From an uncultured Isosphaeraceae bacterium (GTDB lineage Bacteria > Planctomycetota > Planctomycetia > Isosphaerales > Isosphaeraceae): a stretch of 16,360 nucleotides of DNA. Every line of letters begins with the position of its first letter. Position 1 is the stretch's first letter. Shown piece by piece: positions 9,050 to 16,318 of this stretch. The DNA is taken from the NCBI GenBank assembly GCA_937907405.1, contig CALCIC010000291.1, positions 1 to 16,360 of the forward strand, in the 5' to 3' direction. The translations under genes were made by a program, and so were the position numbers. The notes under the pieces are model-generated. The model made no database searches, was not told where the DNA came from, and was given only the letters and a program-made list of their open reading frames with translations.

Positions 9050-9072
9050 CGGGTTCGGACGAACCGAACCCG
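9050..9072. terminator. Perfect 9-bp stem-loop, terminator-like without U-tract
   Basis: CGGGTTCGG (9050-9058) and CCGAACCCG (9064-9072) are exact inverse copies around the 5-nt loop ACGAA; a G-T wobble and a C-G pair extend it to 9048-9074. It lies 64 bp downstream of the last gene of the minus-strand PspA/AAA cassette and upstream of the SDR gene, where a terminator is expected. No T-run follows on the minus strand, so it may be factor-assisted, or an operator for the SDR operon. A weaker hairpin (GAGC 9031-9034 / GCTC 9039-9042) lies next to it. Confidence 0.5.
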
Positions 9073-9135
9073 TGCCGCCCCATTCGAGATCAGGATCATC
9101 GGATTCAGGAGGTTGGGCGGGACTGATTTCGGTCC

Positions 9136-9477
9136 TCAGCCCCGGAACTTCGTCTTGGGGGCGGCGTCGAGGATGCCGTGGATCGTGTGCATGATGTTGT
9201 AGGCGGTCAGCTCGCAGAGCAGGTGGGTGACTTCCTCATGAAGGTTGGGGTCGAGCTGGGGCTCGACCTTCTTCATGAGTTCGGCGACGCGGGCCTCCTG
9301 GTCTTTCAGCTCTTTCTTGTCGATCTTGCCGTCGGCCATGGCGTCCATGAACGCGGTCAGTTTCTCGGCGTACTGGTGGACCAGGGGCGCATCGCTCGAA
9401 TCGTCGAGCCAGGGGGTGCGGACGCCCGGCTTCTCTCCCCCCTTGTCCTTGTGGTCGTGGTCATTATGCTTCGACAT
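9136..9477 (-). CDS. Small conserved-looking protein with His-rich N-terminus and EF-hand-like loop
   Basis: A 113-aa cytoplasmic-type protein that I do not recognise. The N-terminus is hydrophilic and histidine/aspartate-rich (MSKHNDHDHKDKGG). Residues 31-60 form a likely helix followed by D45-x-M47-x-D49-G50-K-I52-D53-x-x-E56, which matches a 12-residue EF-hand calcium loop (positions 1, 5, 6, 8, 9 and 12) apart from Met at position 3. TerB-like acidic loops (DGxIxxxE) look similar. The rest (61-113) is helical, ending AAPKTKFRG. The start at 9477 is preferred because AAGGGAG sits 5 nt upstream; an ATG at 9495 overlaps the AAA+ stop by 4 bp but has no properly spaced RBS. As the last gene of the TPM-PspA-AAA+ set it may be an adaptor or regulator of the ATPase; that is inference. 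Confidence 0.7.
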   Translation of the reverse strand: MSKHNDHDHKDKGGEKPGVRTPWLDDSSDAPLVHQYAEKLTAFMDAMADGKIDKKELKDQEARVAELMKKVEPQLDPNLHEEVTHLLCELTAYNIMHTIHGILDAAPKTKFRG

Positions 9478-9482
9478 GAGTG

Positions 9483-9489
9483 CTCCCTT
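9483..9489 (-). promoter_or_regulatory. Ribosome binding site deciding the start of the small EF-hand-like protein
   Basis: AAGGGAG on the minus strand, 5 nt before the ATG at 9477. It lies just past the AAA+ stop codon and favours this start over the in-frame ATG at 9495. Confidence 0.6.
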
Positions 9490-9491
9490 GG

Positions 9492-11297
9492 TCATTCCTC
9501 GATCAGTTTACGGATCGCGGCCATTCGCTCCTGAATCTTGGCCCGCGCTTCGGGATGGCTCAATCGTTCCTTCCAGTCTTCTGGAAGGAACGACATCGAC
9601 GTGCATTCGAGCACGGCGGCCAACTCTTGCTTCTCCTTCTCAAGCCCCTGGGCCGACGGGACGAAGTCGTCGATGGCCCGGGCGACGTCCTCGCCGGCGA
9701 CTTCGTCCCGCTTCCGGGTCAGCGCCAGCCGCTTGGCCGAGAGGACGATGCTCTCGATGTCGGCCCCGCTGTAACCCCGCTTCGACAGCCCTTCGGGCAG
9801 GACCGCCGGGTCGAGCTTGAACTTGTTCTTCCTGGCCATCACCTTGAACATGAAATTGACTTCCGCGTCGTCGCGCGGGCTGAACAGCGGCAGGTGGACC
9901 TCGGCCCTCCCCTGCCGCTTGAGGTCGATCGGCAGCAGGTCGGGACGGCTCGTGAGCAGCATCCAGATCAGCATGCCGCGATAGCGGGTGTCCCCCATCT
10001 GGCTGGCGATCATCGAGAAGACGCGGCTCGACGTGCCCGAGTCGCCGCTCCCCTCGCGGGTGCCGAGCGCCGCGTCGGCCTCGTCGATGACGATCACCAC
10101 CGGGCCCATCGCGCGGAGGACGGTGAGAAGCTGTTCGAGGTTGCCCTCGGTCTCGCCCACGTACTTCGACCGGAAGTTGCGGAGCTTGACGCAGGGGACG
10201 CCGACCGAGCCGGCGAAGCACTCGGCCAGGTAGGTCTTGCCGGTGCCGACCGGGCCGCAGATCAGGTAACCCATCGGCGAGGCGTCGAGCCGGCCACGTT
10301 CCAGCAGCGCCGCGTCGTCGACCAACCGCTGCTTGACGCCGTCGTTGCCGACGAAGTCGTCGAGCGTCTGGATCGGCTCGACGAACTCGACCAGACCACG
10401 CGCTTGACGCTCGATCAGTCCCTTCTTGAGCTTCTTGAGGCTCTCGGAGTCGAGCTTGATATGCGACCGCTCGGCCAACGCCAGGAGCCGTTCGAGGCTC
10501 ACCAGGTTAAGGCCGCTGGTGAGGTCGGCGAGCTGGTCCGGGGTGAAGTTGGTCAGGTTCCCGAGCTTGCCGTCGCGGCCGTCGAACCAGGTCGCGAACC
10601 CGCGACGGTCGGCGGCGGTAGGCATGGGGACGTTCAGCGTGGCGACGTGAGGGCTTCCCACGAGTCGCTCGTTGACCTCGCTGAGTTGGTCGGCGAGCAG
10701 GCAGAAGGCGATGTTGTTGCGCTTGATGTACGGGTTCTGCGCCCACGACAGCAGGCGGACGAGGCGCGCTCCCAGGGGGCCGGTGAGCTGCCCCAGGTCG
10801 CCCGCCGGGGTGAGGTATTGCGCGTGATCGAAGATCACGGCGATGCTCAGCCGCTTGGCGGGGTCTTCTTCCATCAGGTTGCGCTGAATGAGCTGCTCCA
10901 GCAGCGCGAGGATGGCGTCGGGGTCGCGCGGCCAGGCCTTGGGCTCGCCGATCCGCTCGGAAAGCAAGGCGACCATCTTGCGGAGCCGTTCGCCGCTGGC
11001 GCCGGCGAAGACGCGGAGGCCGTGGCTGAGGTCGTGGCGGACCACGACGTCCCAGGCGCCGAAGAGCTGGGTCGCCAGGAACTCGGCGAGGCTGCCGTAG
11101 ACGGCCGGCTCCTTGTCGGACTGGCGGACCAGGTCGTGGACGTTGCCGTGGAAGACGAACAGGCAGCTCGTCCCGGCGTAGAACTGCTCGGCGAACCCCC
11201 GCGCCCAGTCGGGGAACCAGGCGGGGACCGACGCCGCCGCCTCGCCGCTGAGCAAGGTTCGCACGGCTGGTTCATTGGCGACTTGATCGGTGCTCAC
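9492..11297 (-). CDS. AAA+ ATPase with degenerate N-terminal ATPase-like half
   Basis: About 601 aa, cytoplasmic. The C-terminal half (about 310-550) is a classical-clade AAA+ module: Walker A GPVGTGKT (348-355), a pore-loop-like RSKYVGETEGNLE (377-389), Walker B VIVIDEADAALG (401-412), the sensor-1 region LLTSRPD (447-453, Ser where Asn is usual), possible arginine fingers R461/R464 in LKRQGRAE, and sensor-2 region GYSGADIESIV (508-518). Residues about 45-240 look like a second ATPase core without a Walker A: FVFHGNVHDLV, then a Walker-B-like AVIFDHAQYL (153-162) and a sensor-like FCLLADQLSEVN, a layout reminiscent of Ycf46-type AAA proteins. The start is taken at GTG 11295-11297 with GGGAG 9 nt upstream; ATG 11339 is an alternative. 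It lies 77 bp after the PspA-like gene, so it may remodel PspA polymers, as Vps4 does ESCRT-III; that role is inferred. Confidence 0.88.
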   Translation of the reverse strand: MSTDQVANEPAVRTLLSGEAAASVPAWFPDWARGFAEQFYAGTSCLFVFHGNVHDLVRQSDKEPAVYGSLAEFLATQLFGAWDVVVRHDLSHGLRVFAGASGERLRKMVALLSERIGEPKAWPRDPDAILALLEQLIQRNLMEEDPAKRLSIAVIFDHAQYLTPAGDLGQLTGPLGARLVRLLSWAQNPYIKRNNIAFCLLADQLSEVNERLVGSPHVATLNVPMPTAADRRGFATWFDGRDGKLGNLTNFTPDQLADLTSGLNLVSLERLLALAERSHIKLDSESLKKLKKGLIERQARGLVEFVEPIQTLDDFVGNDGVKQRLVDDAALLERGRLDASPMGYLICGPVGTGKTYLAECFAGSVGVPCVKLRNFRSKYVGETEGNLEQLLTVLRAMGPVVIVIDEADAALGTREGSGDSGTSSRVFSMIASQMGDTRYRGMLIWMLLTSRPDLLPIDLKRQGRAEVHLPLFSPRDDAEVNFMFKVMARKNKFKLDPAVLPEGLSKRGYSGADIESIVLSAKRLALTRKRDEVAGEDVARAIDDFVPSAQGLEKEKQELAAVLECTSMSFLPEDWKERLSHPEARAKIQERMAAIRKLIEE

Positions 11298-11306
11298 AAT
11301 GGATCG

Positions 11307-11311
11307 CTCCC
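11307..11311 (-). promoter_or_regulatory. Ribosome binding site supporting a GTG start for the AAA+ gene
   Basis: GGGAG on the minus strand, 9 nt before GTG 11297. The in-frame ATG at 11339 (and TTG at 11342) has only a weak GGA upstream, and its extra residues (RGRLVGAARER) look unlike a conserved N-terminus. Confidence 0.5.
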
Positions 11312-11374
11312 GGGCGGCGCCCACGAGGCGGCCTCGCATCAAACGACGTCCGACGCACGCTCGAATCGATCAAA

Positions 11375-12136
11375 TCAGGGGAGTTCGGGGAGCGGTTCAA
11401 GCCGCTTGGTCGCCGGTCCGAGTTGCTTGCTCGCGGGGCCGGCGTCGACGGTCTCGGGGGTGGCCAGTCCTTGCTCCTTTTCGAAGTCCTTGAGCGCGTC
11501 CTCGGCGAGATTCTGCTCGATCGCCATCTCGCGCTTGATGTCCTCGACTCCTTCCCCCGAGAGATCGGCCGCGACGCGGACCCGGCCTCGGTTGCGGTCG
11601 ATCTGGTCCTGGATGATCGATTCGGCCTGGCCGAAATCGGTGGTGACGTTGAAGTTGAACTGGGTGGCCATCTGCGACAACTCCGCCTCGGCCCGGCTCA
11701 TCTTCAGGTCGGCGTCGTACTTGGTGATCTTGTGCTTGACGTCCTCAAGCTTCTCGACCGCGTGCTTGATCTTCAGCAAATTGTTCTGATACGCCTGCTC
11801 GTGGACGGCGAGTTGCTTCTCGTTCTCGGCCATGTCCTCCTTGGCGCGCTTCAGGTCGAGCGCAAACTTGGCCGCCCCCTCGCGGTCGCCGGCGTTCAAG
11901 AACGCCTTGACCTTGGCCTGAAGCGTGGCGACGACCTTCGCCTGATTGTCCACCTGCCGCTGCACCCGCTCCACCAGCGCCCGATATTGCGCCAGCCCCT
12001 CGCGGCCTTCCTTGAGCTGCTCGACCGATCGATCGTACTCAAGCTGCATCTCGGCGATCGGGTCGTAACCGCGAATCGCGTTGGCGAGCTTGTTGAATTG
12101 CGCGGCGACGGCGTTCCAGAGTTTCCCAAGAATCAT
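11375..12136 (-). CDS. PspA/IM30 (Vipp1) family membrane-stress protein
   Basis: A 253-aa protein of the PspA/IM30 family. Members bind the cytoplasmic face of the membrane through an N-terminal amphipathic helix and assemble into ESCRT-III-like rods or rings that protect or remodel membranes. It opens with an amphipathic stretch (MILGKLWNAVAAQFNKLANA), then a DP pair (25-26) and long charged helices (about 28-225) with heptad-like spacing, such as AEMQLEYDRSVEQL and ERVQRQVDNQAKVVATLQ, as in the PspA coiled-coil hairpin. The tail (about 226-253) is proline-rich and disordered. Length is close to E. coli PspA (222 aa) and Vipp1 proteins. GGGTGA precedes the ATG by about 6 nt. It lies 124 bp after the TPM gene and before the AAA+ gene on the same strand. 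I found no sigma-54 (GG-N10-GC) promoter upstream. Confidence 0.88.
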   Translation of the reverse strand: MILGKLWNAVAAQFNKLANAIRGYDPIAEMQLEYDRSVEQLKEGREGLAQYRALVERVQRQVDNQAKVVATLQAKVKAFLNAGDREGAAKFALDLKRAKEDMAENEKQLAVHEQAYQNNLLKIKHAVEKLEDVKHKITKYDADLKMSRAEAELSQMATQFNFNVTTDFGQAESIIQDQIDRNRGRVRVAADLSGEGVEDIKREMAIEQNLAEDALKDFEKEQGLATPETVDAGPASKQLGPATKRLEPLPELP

Positions 12137-12260
12137 GATGTCACCCGTTTCGTGGCCTGGTTCGTCCGCTTCGGTTGAAAGTATGGTAGTCGACGCTCAA
12201 TTTGATTTCCACGAATCCGCCTCGAACCGGCGCTGAAAACCGGATTTCGGCGGTCTCGCC

Positions 12261-15176
12261 TCACCAACTCGACTCACTCGAGTCGGTCGACCACGAGGAC
12301 GACGACGAATCGGAACCCCCGTCTCCAGGCGACGTCGCCGCGCCCTGGCCGCTCGCGAGGAAACCCGGGTCGCCGGCCGATCCCGATTCCGAAACAGCCC
12401 GGCCGAACATCGTCGCAGCGGCTCCTGTCGCGACTCCCATGCCGAAACCGTTCAATCCGGCGGCGCTGCGTCGCTGGTCGGCCTGAATCTGCATCTGGCG
12501 GATGTGAGCTTGCTGGACCGCCTGATTGTGCGCCTGCCGCACCTGCTGTACTGCGGCGCCGGCCGTCCGGATCGCCTGCTCGTAATTCTGAGAATGGTAG
12601 AGCTGTTGAGCCTGGTTCAGGAGCGACTCCGCGCCGGAGGTGTTCAGCGTGACGCCCATCGAGAAGTAGGTGCGGGCCTGGCGGATCGTCCGGGCGCCGT
12701 CGGCGATCTCGGCCTCGGCCTGGCGGGCCAGCCGAACATCCTCCCGGGCGAGTTGCTCGGACTGTTCCAGGTCGGCCTGCGCGCCGCGGACCTGGTCGAG
12801 CAGCCGGGGCCACTCGTTGCCGACCCGGGTGCTCTCGTCGCCGACCCGGTTCAAGACCTCCTCGGCGATCCGATAGCGCTGATTGGCGGCCGTCCGGTCC
12901 TCGCTGTGACCGGCCAGAAACGCCTGCACCCGCGTCGCGTTGTGCCGCGCCTGGTCGTATTCGGAAGTCAAAACCTCGTAAATCTTGAGGTCGGCCTCGG
13001 CCTGCGACTGCGCGATCGCGTACTCCTCGACCGCCTTGCCCAGGGCCTGGCGGATCGCCGGCCAGTCGGGTTTGCGCTCGGCCGACTCCCGATCGACGTT
13101 CCGCCCGGCCTCGTCGGCGGCCTTGAGGCTTTCGCGGGCCTGGGCGCCGACGACGTGGTCGTACTGCGAGAAGAACCGCTCCGCCCTGCGCTGGCGGTCT
13201 TTCAGGTCGGCGGCGGCCTTCCTTGAATCGTCCCGGAGGGTTTTCAGGCCGGTGAGCCGCTCGCCGACCGCGTTCATCAGCCGGAAAACGGCGTTTTGCT
13301 CCTGGCCGAGTCGGCCGAGCAGCCTCGCCCCCAAGAGGTACTTCTGGGACGAGCCGTCGGTGGCCTGGGCGGCCTCTTGAGCCTTGACGTCGAAGGTGTC
13401 CAAAAGCCCCCGGGCCTGCGCCAAGTTGCCGGCGACGACTTGCCACGACGCGGGAGCGAAGTCGCGGTTCAGCTCTTGCTCGAACGCCTCGTACTGAGGC
13501 ACGGACTCGCGCAGCCGCCGCGTCTCGCGCTCCCGTTCGGGCTGCTCCCGGACGCAGTAGGACTTGGCCTGTTGTACGGCGTCGAGCGTCGCTCGGGCCT
13601 CCTTTTCCAGCGCGCGGCCGGCCTCCAGTCGGGTTGCGGCCGCGTCGGGGTCGCCGGCCTCAAGCGCTTTCTGAAGCTCGGCGAGTTCCTGCTCGGATCG
13701 GGCGATCAGGTGGTCGGGATCGCCCCCTTCCTCGTCCAGTCTCAGGCCGCCTCGACGCTGCTCGGCCACGTCGGCTCGAAGCTTCTCAAGCGCGGCCTGG
13801 ACCTGCTTGCCGCCTGCGAGCCGCCCCACGATGTTCTCGGCCCGCTCGCCCAGGTTGGTCGCGGCGGTCAGGGCCTCGGCGAGCACCCCCTTCGCGCCCA
13901 GGGGGTCGGGCGCGAGCATTCGGCCGGCCGCCTTCTCGAGCGCGTCGGGCCGGTCGACTTCCGGCTGGCAGGGGGCCGGCGGCAGGCCGGCCTCCCCGAC
14001 GTTCTTGACCTTGGCGACCGCCCCCGTTCGGCGGTCGACGACTTCCTCGGCGGCTTTTCGCGCCACCTCGTGCGCGTTGTTAAGCTGGTCCATCGCCACG
14101 CCGCAGGCCTTCGCGCCGGCCTCGACTTCTTCGAAGACCTTGGAATCCGAAATCAACCGATCGGCTTCCTCGAGCTTCGTGCCGGCCTTCCTCTGCGCCT
14201 TGTCGACGACGTCCATCACATCGAGCCAGCGATCCCAGAGCTTGGCGAGATCGCCCTGTACCTTCTCGAAGTGGTTGAGGGTCTCGCCGATCATCGGCTC
14301 CTGGAAGTCCGGATCGTCGGTCGGCAGCGACTTGAGGCGAGCCTTAAGCGCGTCGAGCCGGTCCATCATGGCGACGGCCTTCGAGCGGTAGTCCTTGAAC
14401 TTGGAATTGAAGCTGCCGCGCGCCCGCCGCTTCGCCAGCCACACCAGCCCGCCGATCAGCAGCGCGAGCGCCCCAAACGATCCGAGGATCGACCACGCGA
14501 CGTCTCGATTGGCCGTCGAAGCCGGCGGCGGCGCGGGCACGGCCGTCGAGGCTGCCGACCTGCGGTCTATGGTGGTGGTCGTCGCGGCCGGCGCCGCTGT
14601 CTTCTCTACGGTCGCGACGGCCTGGGTCTGGGCGTCGCCGTGCGCGGCCAGGTAGTTGTTGGTGGAGGTCAAGAGCGCGTTCAGCGCCCCCGGGTAGTCG
14701 TTGGCGCGGGCGAGCGGGATGAAGGCGCGCTGGACGATCTCGGCGTCGATCGTCGATCCCCTGAGTCCGAATCGGTCGCGGAGCAACGTGCCGGGATGAA
14801 CGGCGACCTGGCGGTTGTCGAGCGCCGCGACGACGACGACCGAGCGCTCGGGGTCGAGCTTCAAATCCTTGGTTTCCGCCTCGGCCCGCCATGCGTCGTA
14901 CAGTCGGTCGAGGTAGTCGCGGGTCGCGTTCGGCCCCGCGCCGCTCGACTTGACCACGACCACGAAGTACGACTGCGGCGACTGACGTTCGAGATCCTTG
15001 ATCGTCTTCGCCACCGACTCATAGTGGTTGGGGACGTCCTTCACGTAGACCCGATCGCCGGTGTAGGCCGGGAGCGGCGTCGCCTCCTGGGCGCTGGCCG
15101 CCCCCTGGATCGCGACGATCGCGATCGGCGCCGCCGCGAGCGTTATCAATCGGATCACCCGAGCAATCGCGGTCAT
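12261..15176 (-). CDS. TPM-domain membrane protein with very long cytoplasmic coiled coil
   Basis: A 971-aa protein. Residues 1-29 form a signal peptide with a likely cut at ASA|QE. Residues about 42-180 fit a TPM domain (TLP18.3/Psb32/MOLO-1 fold; members occur as exported phosphatase-like or stress proteins): SPQSYFVVVVKSSGAG, DPERSVVVVAALDNRQVAVHPG and LRDRFGLRGSTIDAEIV. A low-complexity Ala/Thr/Pro linker (about 186-222) leads to one membrane span (228-248) followed by KRRARG, which places the rest in the cytoplasm. That rest (about 255-900) is almost wholly charged helix or coiled coil. A Gly-rich patch (GFGMGVATG, from about 909) and a Ser-rich end (SSSSSWSTDSSESSW) close the protein, like the small-residue tails with terminal Trp of other TPM proteins. 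It is first in the set with PspA and AAA+ genes, and the coil may bind them. Domain call by pattern only. Confidence 0.82.
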   Translation of the reverse strand: MTAIARVIRLITLAAAPIAIVAIQGAASAQEATPLPAYTGDRVYVKDVPNHYESVAKTIKDLERQSPQSYFVVVVKSSGAGPNATRDYLDRLYDAWRAEAETKDLKLDPERSVVVVAALDNRQVAVHPGTLLRDRFGLRGSTIDAEIVQRAFIPLARANDYPGALNALLTSTNNYLAAHGDAQTQAVATVEKTAAPAATTTTIDRRSAASTAVPAPPPASTANRDVAWSILGSFGALALLIGGLVWLAKRRARGSFNSKFKDYRSKAVAMMDRLDALKARLKSLPTDDPDFQEPMIGETLNHFEKVQGDLAKLWDRWLDVMDVVDKAQRKAGTKLEEADRLISDSKVFEEVEAGAKACGVAMDQLNNAHEVARKAAEEVVDRRTGAVAKVKNVGEAGLPPAPCQPEVDRPDALEKAAGRMLAPDPLGAKGVLAEALTAATNLGERAENIVGRLAGGKQVQAALEKLRADVAEQRRGGLRLDEEGGDPDHLIARSEQELAELQKALEAGDPDAAATRLEAGRALEKEARATLDAVQQAKSYCVREQPERERETRRLRESVPQYEAFEQELNRDFAPASWQVVAGNLAQARGLLDTFDVKAQEAAQATDGSSQKYLLGARLLGRLGQEQNAVFRLMNAVGERLTGLKTLRDDSRKAAADLKDRQRRAERFFSQYDHVVGAQARESLKAADEAGRNVDRESAERKPDWPAIRQALGKAVEEYAIAQSQAEADLKIYEVLTSEYDQARHNATRVQAFLAGHSEDRTAANQRYRIAEEVLNRVGDESTRVGNEWPRLLDQVRGAQADLEQSEQLAREDVRLARQAEAEIADGARTIRQARTYFSMGVTLNTSGAESLLNQAQQLYHSQNYEQAIRTAGAAVQQVRQAHNQAVQQAHIRQMQIQADQRRSAAGLNGFGMGVATGAAATMFGRAVSESGSAGDPGFLASGQGAATSPGDGGSDSSSSSWSTDSSESSW

Positions 15177-15365
15177 GACGCGGACCCACCACGAAGGAAG
15201 AGTACGGGAAGCCGCCGGACCAGGAACCCGGCCGCGCCTTCCCCAAAACGACGGCGCGCGACGCAGCCATCAGAATAGCTTCGCCGGGACTCAGGTTCAA
15301 CCGGCCGTTCCAGGATCAAGCCAGGGCGCGGAGGGGCCTTCCGGCGCGGATTCCGCGATCGACTC

Positions 15366-15605
15366 TCACGCGCGAGATTTCGCGTAACCGGACACGAGCA
15401 CGGCGGGATTCCAGCGGGCGCCGAAGTCGCCGATGCTGGCGTCGTCGGCCACGTCGGCGGCGTCCGGGTCGACGCGGAAGCTTTGGAAAATGCTATCGAC
15501 GCCGGGGATCGGCGAAGAGATCGGCGGGACGAGGATGTTCCAGGTGTTCGTCACGTTCTCCCAGAAACCGAGGTACGTGGCGTACACCCCGGTCTGGGAC
15601 TTCAC
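15366..15605 (-). CDS. 79-aa unknown ORF, coupled to the upstream gene (possible gene fragment)
   Basis: I do not recognise this product. It starts at a GTG (15603-15605) that overlaps the stop of the upstream exported-protein gene by 4 bp (GTGA), the usual sign of translational coupling. About 70 of 79 codons end in G or C, and composition is protein-like (YLGFWENVTNTWNILVP near the start; many Asp/Ala later), so it is probably translated in this frame, or was once part of a longer gene. No signal peptide, membrane helix or cysteine motif is seen. The frame is closed by a stop two codons before the GTG, so it cannot be extended upstream without a frameshift. It could be the C-terminal remnant of a larger secreted protein. 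Confidence 0.45.
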   Translation of the reverse strand: MKSQTGVYATYLGFWENVTNTWNILVPPISSPIPGVDSIFQSFRVDPDAADVADDASIGDFGARWNPAVLVSGYAKSRA

Positions 15606-16318
15606 TTCTTATCTGATTCCGAGGGCGGCTCCTTGCCCTTCTCCTCGGCGGGCGGCTTGAAATTGGGATCCCACACCGCCCGCCGTGCATCGCCAGCCGC
15701 AGCCAGCGTGAGGGCTAGGAACCACCCGCCGTCGGCGGCAGGCCGCACGACGACTTCGAACTTGACGCTCTCGGTGATACCCACCCCAGTTCGGTAGGAA
15801 GGGGAAGGGAGGTCGGGGTTGGATCCGGGCGGGTGCGTCGGCAAGTCGTCGGGCCAGCCCGCCATCTGCTTCCGCATATGCTCGTCCGGTTCGACGCCCA
15901 TCGCGCGCATAAGCCGGCGCAACTCCGCGACCGCGTCTCGGTACGGGACGCTCTTGGGCAGCGGCAGCAGGTCGACGTCGACGACGACGGCGGTCTTGGT
16001 CCTAACGTCGACCTGGGTATTGATAAATGCTGACTTCACGGAAAGCGACATCTTGTTGCCATTCGGTAGATCAACCGTGATCAACGAAGGCTCGGCGATT
16101 TGGAAGAACCGGGGGCGCTTTCCAGCGAGGATGTGGCCGGGGACGGTGGTCCCCGTGATACCTTTGGCCGGCCCGAGCAGCCGAACCGTCACCTGACGAG
16201 GCGGTGAAGATTTATCTGCCGGGTCTTCTGGCGGTGCGTCATTCACTGTCGCGAATCCCATCCACCCCAAGATCAGGGCCGCAGCGCCGGAGACTGCAGT
16301 TGCTCTCGTGGTCATCAT
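15602..16318 (-). CDS. Exported protein of unknown function
   Basis: A 238-aa protein I cannot place in a family. The N-terminus (MMTTRATAVSGAAALILGWMG) is a short basic region plus a hydrophobic stretch, consistent with a signal peptide or membrane anchor. The rest is a soluble, mixed beta-rich sequence (such as SLITVDLPNGNKMSLSVKS and TKTAVVVDVDLLPLPKSVP) and ends in a charged, lysine/glutamate/serine-rich tail (PPAEEKGKEPPSESDKK). No cysteine lipobox is visible. The ATG at 16316-16318 has a strong GGAGG 6 nt upstream (16325-16329). It overlaps the upstream stop by 4 bp and the next start by 4 bp, so it is the middle gene of a tight three-gene run. Its first 40 or so codons have clearly lower GC at third positions than neighbouring genes, hinting at a different origin or relaxed selection. 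Confidence 0.65.
   Translation of the reverse strand: MMTTRATAVSGAAALILGWMGFATVNDAPPEDPADKSSPPRQVTVRLLGPAKGITGTTVPGHILAGKRPRFFQIAEPSLITVDLPNGNKMSLSVKSAFINTQVDVRTKTAVVVDVDLLPLPKSVPYRDAVAELRRLMRAMGVEPDEHMRKQMAGWPDDLPTHPPGSNPDLPSPSYRTGVGITESVKFEVVVRPAADGGWFLALTLAAAGDARRAVWDPNFKPPAEEKGKEPPSESDKK

Noticed and set aside
9480..11789. 769-aa plus-strand open frame opposite the AAA+ and PspA genes
   Set aside because: It is exactly antisense to two genes with clear motifs, is biased in Val/Leu/Gly/Arg/Asp as GC-rich shadow frames are, and shows no domain.
12137..12260. Sigma-54 promoter upstream of the PspA-like gene, as in the E. coli psp operon
   Set aside because: No GG-N10-GC pair with proper context was found; the nearest candidate has the wrong spacing.
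13296..15278. 660-aa plus-strand open frame opposite the TPM gene
   Set aside because: Antisense shadow of the coiled-coil gene; low-complexity Arg/Gly/Val sequence without family features.
15177..15365. Terminator between the 79-aa ORF and the TPM gene
   Set aside because: Only a short CGCGGA/TCCGCG palindrome with a 1-nt centre was seen and no T-run, so there is no basis for a call.
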